From Petrocella sp. FN5 (GTDB lineage Bacteria; Bacillota; Clostridia; Lachnospirales; Vallitaleaceae), in assembly GCF_029210395.1 (NCBI RefSeq), contig NZ_JARGDP010000004.1, positions 38,994 to 102,993 on the forward strand: a stretch of 64,000 bases of DNA, written 5' to 3'. The number at the start of each line of letters is the position of its first letter. The stretch's first letter is position 1. Made by a program: the position numbers and the translations under genes. Of the stretch, positions 62,397-64,000 are shown one piece after another. A model generated the notes under the pieces. It did not search any database. It saw only the letters and a list, made by a program, of their open reading frames with translations, and had not been told where the DNA came from.

Positions 62397-62651
62397 TTAC
62401 TCGAAATCTTCAAATTCGTCTATCAACATCGGTACAAATTTCATCATAATTGGTGTCAATGTTACACCAATGACCAATGCCCCTATGATACTATAGACAG
62501 TTTTATGCTTTTTAGGTATACAGATCCCTAATAATACACCTACTGAGAATACACATAACTTAATAAGAGCCAAATCTTTCCACGTTGATGCCTTCATATA
62601 CGTATCTGTAACGGTCATACATTTTTCAAAACATTGTTTACATTTCTCCAT
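62397..62651 (-). CDS. Small two-helix membrane protein
   Basis: 84 aa. Cysteine-containing N-terminus (CKQCFEKC), then STWKDLALIKLCVFSVGVLLG and a second hydrophobic helix. It belongs to a small clostridial family often labelled permease of phosphate ABC transporter, a label I find unsupported because the protein is far too short for a permease. GGAGG before the ATG. Confidence 0.7.
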   Translation of the reverse strand: MEKCKQCFEKCMTVTDTYMKASTWKDLALIKLCVFSVGVLLGICIPKKHKTVYSIIGALVIGVTLTPIMMKFVPMLIDEFEDFE

Positions 62652-62735
62652 AATGAAACCTCCTTATATATTTTATTCGTGGTTGAGAGTAGTTTTGATA
62701 TAGCATTTATTGTATTGGTATTAACATGGTTTACT

Positions 62736-63353
62736 CTATTGCATAGTTTGTCTTAAATGAAACTGCTTCTTTTGTACATACATATATTGATCTGCTTTAG
62801 ATATTAAGCCACCAAAGGAAAAATCATCTTCCGGAAACCGTGCTATTCCATAGCAAAAACTAATATGTATACGTTGTTCTTTATACATTAGGGGATGACC
62901 TTCAAAATATTGTTGGATTCTACTAATCAAAGCATCCACTTCTTGATCTTTTAAATCAATGAGTAAAAGTTGGAATTCATCGCCTCCATAACGTGCAAAG
63001 CAATCCGTGGATCGAATCTCTTTCTTAATCCCTAAAGCAAAAGTCATCAATAGCTTGTCTCCGCATTCATGGCCATAAGTGTCATTGGTAACCTTTAGAT
63101 TATTGAGATCTATTGTAACCAGTGTCAATCTCGTCTTATTAAGCTCCGCTTCCTCTAATTTTTTCTCTAAAAACTTATTAAAGTAATGACGGTTATAAGC
63201 GTTCGTCAGTATATCATGATGCATAAAATAATTAACCTTCTCTAGAGATTGATAAAGTTTTATAACATTAATCACTTCAAAAGCAAATAACTCAATAATG
63301 TGCTTGTCATCTTTGTCATATGCCTCTCTATACTTGCTGTCAATATTGATCAT
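62736..63353 (-). CDS. GGDEF domain fragment (3' part of the broken gene)
   Basis: 205-residue open frame holding the end of the GAF domain and a full GGDEF domain: YGGDEF active site, RSTD inhibitory site five residues before it, DLNNLKVTNDTYGH. If translated alone it would need an internal start at 63353, for which I see no convincing ribosome binding site. Confidence 0.6.
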   Translation of the reverse strand: MINIDSKYREAYDKDDKHIIELFAFEVINVIKLYQSLEKVNYFMHHDILTNAYNRHYFNKFLEKKLEEAELNKTRLTLVTIDLNNLKVTNDTYGHECGDKLLMTFALGIKKEIRSTDCFARYGGDEFQLLLIDLKDQEVDALISRIQQYFEGHPLMYKEQRIHISFCYGIARFPEDDFSFGGLISKADQYMYVQKKQFHLRQTMQ

Positions 63354-63783
63354 GCCATAAAGCGTGTCTCCCTAACATAACTGGCGTGCTTAATGTCGTG
63401 TATACGGCGTCTGAACCCGCTTCTAAGATGGTGTCAATGTTATCATCATGAAGATTCAATCTATCATAGTCGAAGGGATCATCAATAACCACTGTTTCTT
63501 TAATCTCACCTTTTGATTCACGATAGAGATATGTCTGGTCCAATCTTAAATAAGTATTCTTAAGAACATCAAAATCATAACCTTGGGCTGCAACAAATCG
63601 AAGGATATCCGTCTTGGGATTTAGCAACATGATGCAACCTTTTTGCGCAGAAGGAATGGAAGCTATAGCACTGTCTAGAATCATTTGATATAAATCATCA
63701 CTATTTGTTACCATAACTGATTTTTGTATGAGTTCAAATAAAATCCTGTTAAGATTTGATTCTTTTTTTGCCTTTTCGAACAT
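63340..63783 (-). CDS. GAF domain fragment (middle part of the broken gene)
   Basis: 147-residue open frame covering most of a GAF domain (FELIQKSVMVTNSDDLYQM to LSTPVMLG), ending in about nine out-of-frame residues after the GGG run. No ribosome binding site is visible before its first ATG. Confidence 0.5.
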   Translation of the reverse strand: MFEKAKKESNLNRILFELIQKSVMVTNSDDLYQMILDSAIASIPSAQKGCIMLLNPKTDILRFVAAQGYDFDVLKNTYLRLDQTYLYRESKGEIKETVVIDDPFDYDRLNLHDDNIDTILEAGSDAVYTTLSTPVMLGRHALWHDQY

Positions 63784-64000
63784 GGCGATATAAATATGAA
63801 AAAAACAGTAAATAATGATAAAATCAAAAGATAAGAAAATATAAGTCCTACACCAACAGCCACTAGGCTTATTTCAAGACCCATTAATTGTCGGCTACCC
63901 ATTATTACTAATGTAAAAATAAGATAGAATGACGTTATATAAAAAAATGTCTTATAATATAAACGTTTATTCAATTTATTTCTCCTTACCCTTTTCCTAT

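Larger units (their letters stand above)
62736..63974 (-). pseudogene. Frameshifted membrane-GAF-GGDEF diguanylate cyclase gene
   Basis: One gene lying in three frames. It begins with a TTG at 63974 behind AAGGAG and encodes two membrane helices. Adding one A to the 7-A run (minus strand; 63763-63769) joins this to the GAF frame (KKESNLNRILFELIQKS). Removing one G from the GGG at 63370-63372 joins TPVMLG to DTLYGMINIDSKYREAYDKDD in the GGDEF frame. With both corrections a continuous protein of about 412 residues results. Either a decayed gene, phase variation or slippage, or two sequencing errors in homopolymers. Confidence 0.75.

Noticed and set aside
62690..62720. AGTTTTGATATAGCAT as a further copy of the palindromic repeat
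   Set aside because: Only about ten bases match and neither the outer arm nor a partner arm is present.

Overview
The window reads as a chromosomal segment of a low-GC, Gram-positive, anaerobic member of the Clostridia. The Lachnospirales/Vallitalea-Petrocella neighbourhood is my guess, not something I could test. Reasons: A+T-rich intergenic DNA, strong AGGAGG-type ribosome binding sites with many GTG/TTG starts, the dgt-dnaG-rpoD-trmK-nif3 order, an iscR-iscS-iscU-mnmA operon, S-layer homology proteins, a fermentative D-lactate dehydrogenase, and no outer-membrane genes. I saw no tRNA, rRNA, CRISPR array, prophage or complete insertion sequence.

Layout. 0-4.7 kb: D-lactate dehydrogenase, the remnant of an S-layer-type gene, a Na/phosphate symporter with a PhoU tail and a PHP-type histidinol phosphatase. 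4.8-8.1 kb: Fe-S and tRNA thiolation operon under an IscR-like promoter with two operator-like palindromes. 8.2-10.3 kb: an EF-G paralogue. 10.8-14.4 kb: aromatic amino acid genes (hisC-type aminotransferase, tyrA, aroA). 14.5-14.7 kb: a free-standing structured RNA, probably 6S RNA. 14.8-22.8 kb: information-processing operons (pseudouridine synthase, TGS-nucleoside kinase, Nif3, TrmK, RpoD, DnaG, Dgt). 23-31 kb: housekeeping and small proteins (DUF3783, zinc ribbon membrane protein, M3 peptidase, CBS-containing pyrophosphatase, TfoX-C, HAD phosphatase, AEC transporter, two nearly identical cold shock proteins).

31.2-37.8 kb holds a one-directional operon: NDH-2 with an extra membrane tail, polyprenyl diphosphate synthase, an FMN-binding lipoprotein, a DcuS/DcuR-like two-component system and a MenA/UbiA prenyltransferase. 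Its gene content resembles a minimal flavin/demethylmenaquinone extracellular electron transfer locus. 38-43 kb: YwbE, a membrane protein, RluF-type pseudouridine synthase, and an SLH protein plus VWA protein surface pair. 43.4-56.4 kb: a roughly 13-kb co-directional signalling operon headed by a TetR regulator with a palindromic operator, containing cheY, cheA, cheW, an MCP, cheR, cheB and cheD. It is bracketed by two kinase/response-regulator pairs and ends in ogt. 56.7-64 kb: a dCache-GGDEF-HD-GYP enzyme, UPF0316, asparaginase, small stress and zinc ribbon proteins, and a GAF-GGDEF gene split over three frames.

Scattered through the intergenic spaces are about ten copies or half-copies of one palindromic repeat with ends GGTTAAG.../...CTTTAACC. 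Three copies are flanked by A/T-rich direct repeats (two exact 6-bp, one 5 of 6), so I interpret the family as small non-autonomous mobile elements (MITEs). Several lie in 5' untranslated regions. One supplies the stop codon of the hisC-like gene and another abuts the promoter of the NDH-2 operon.
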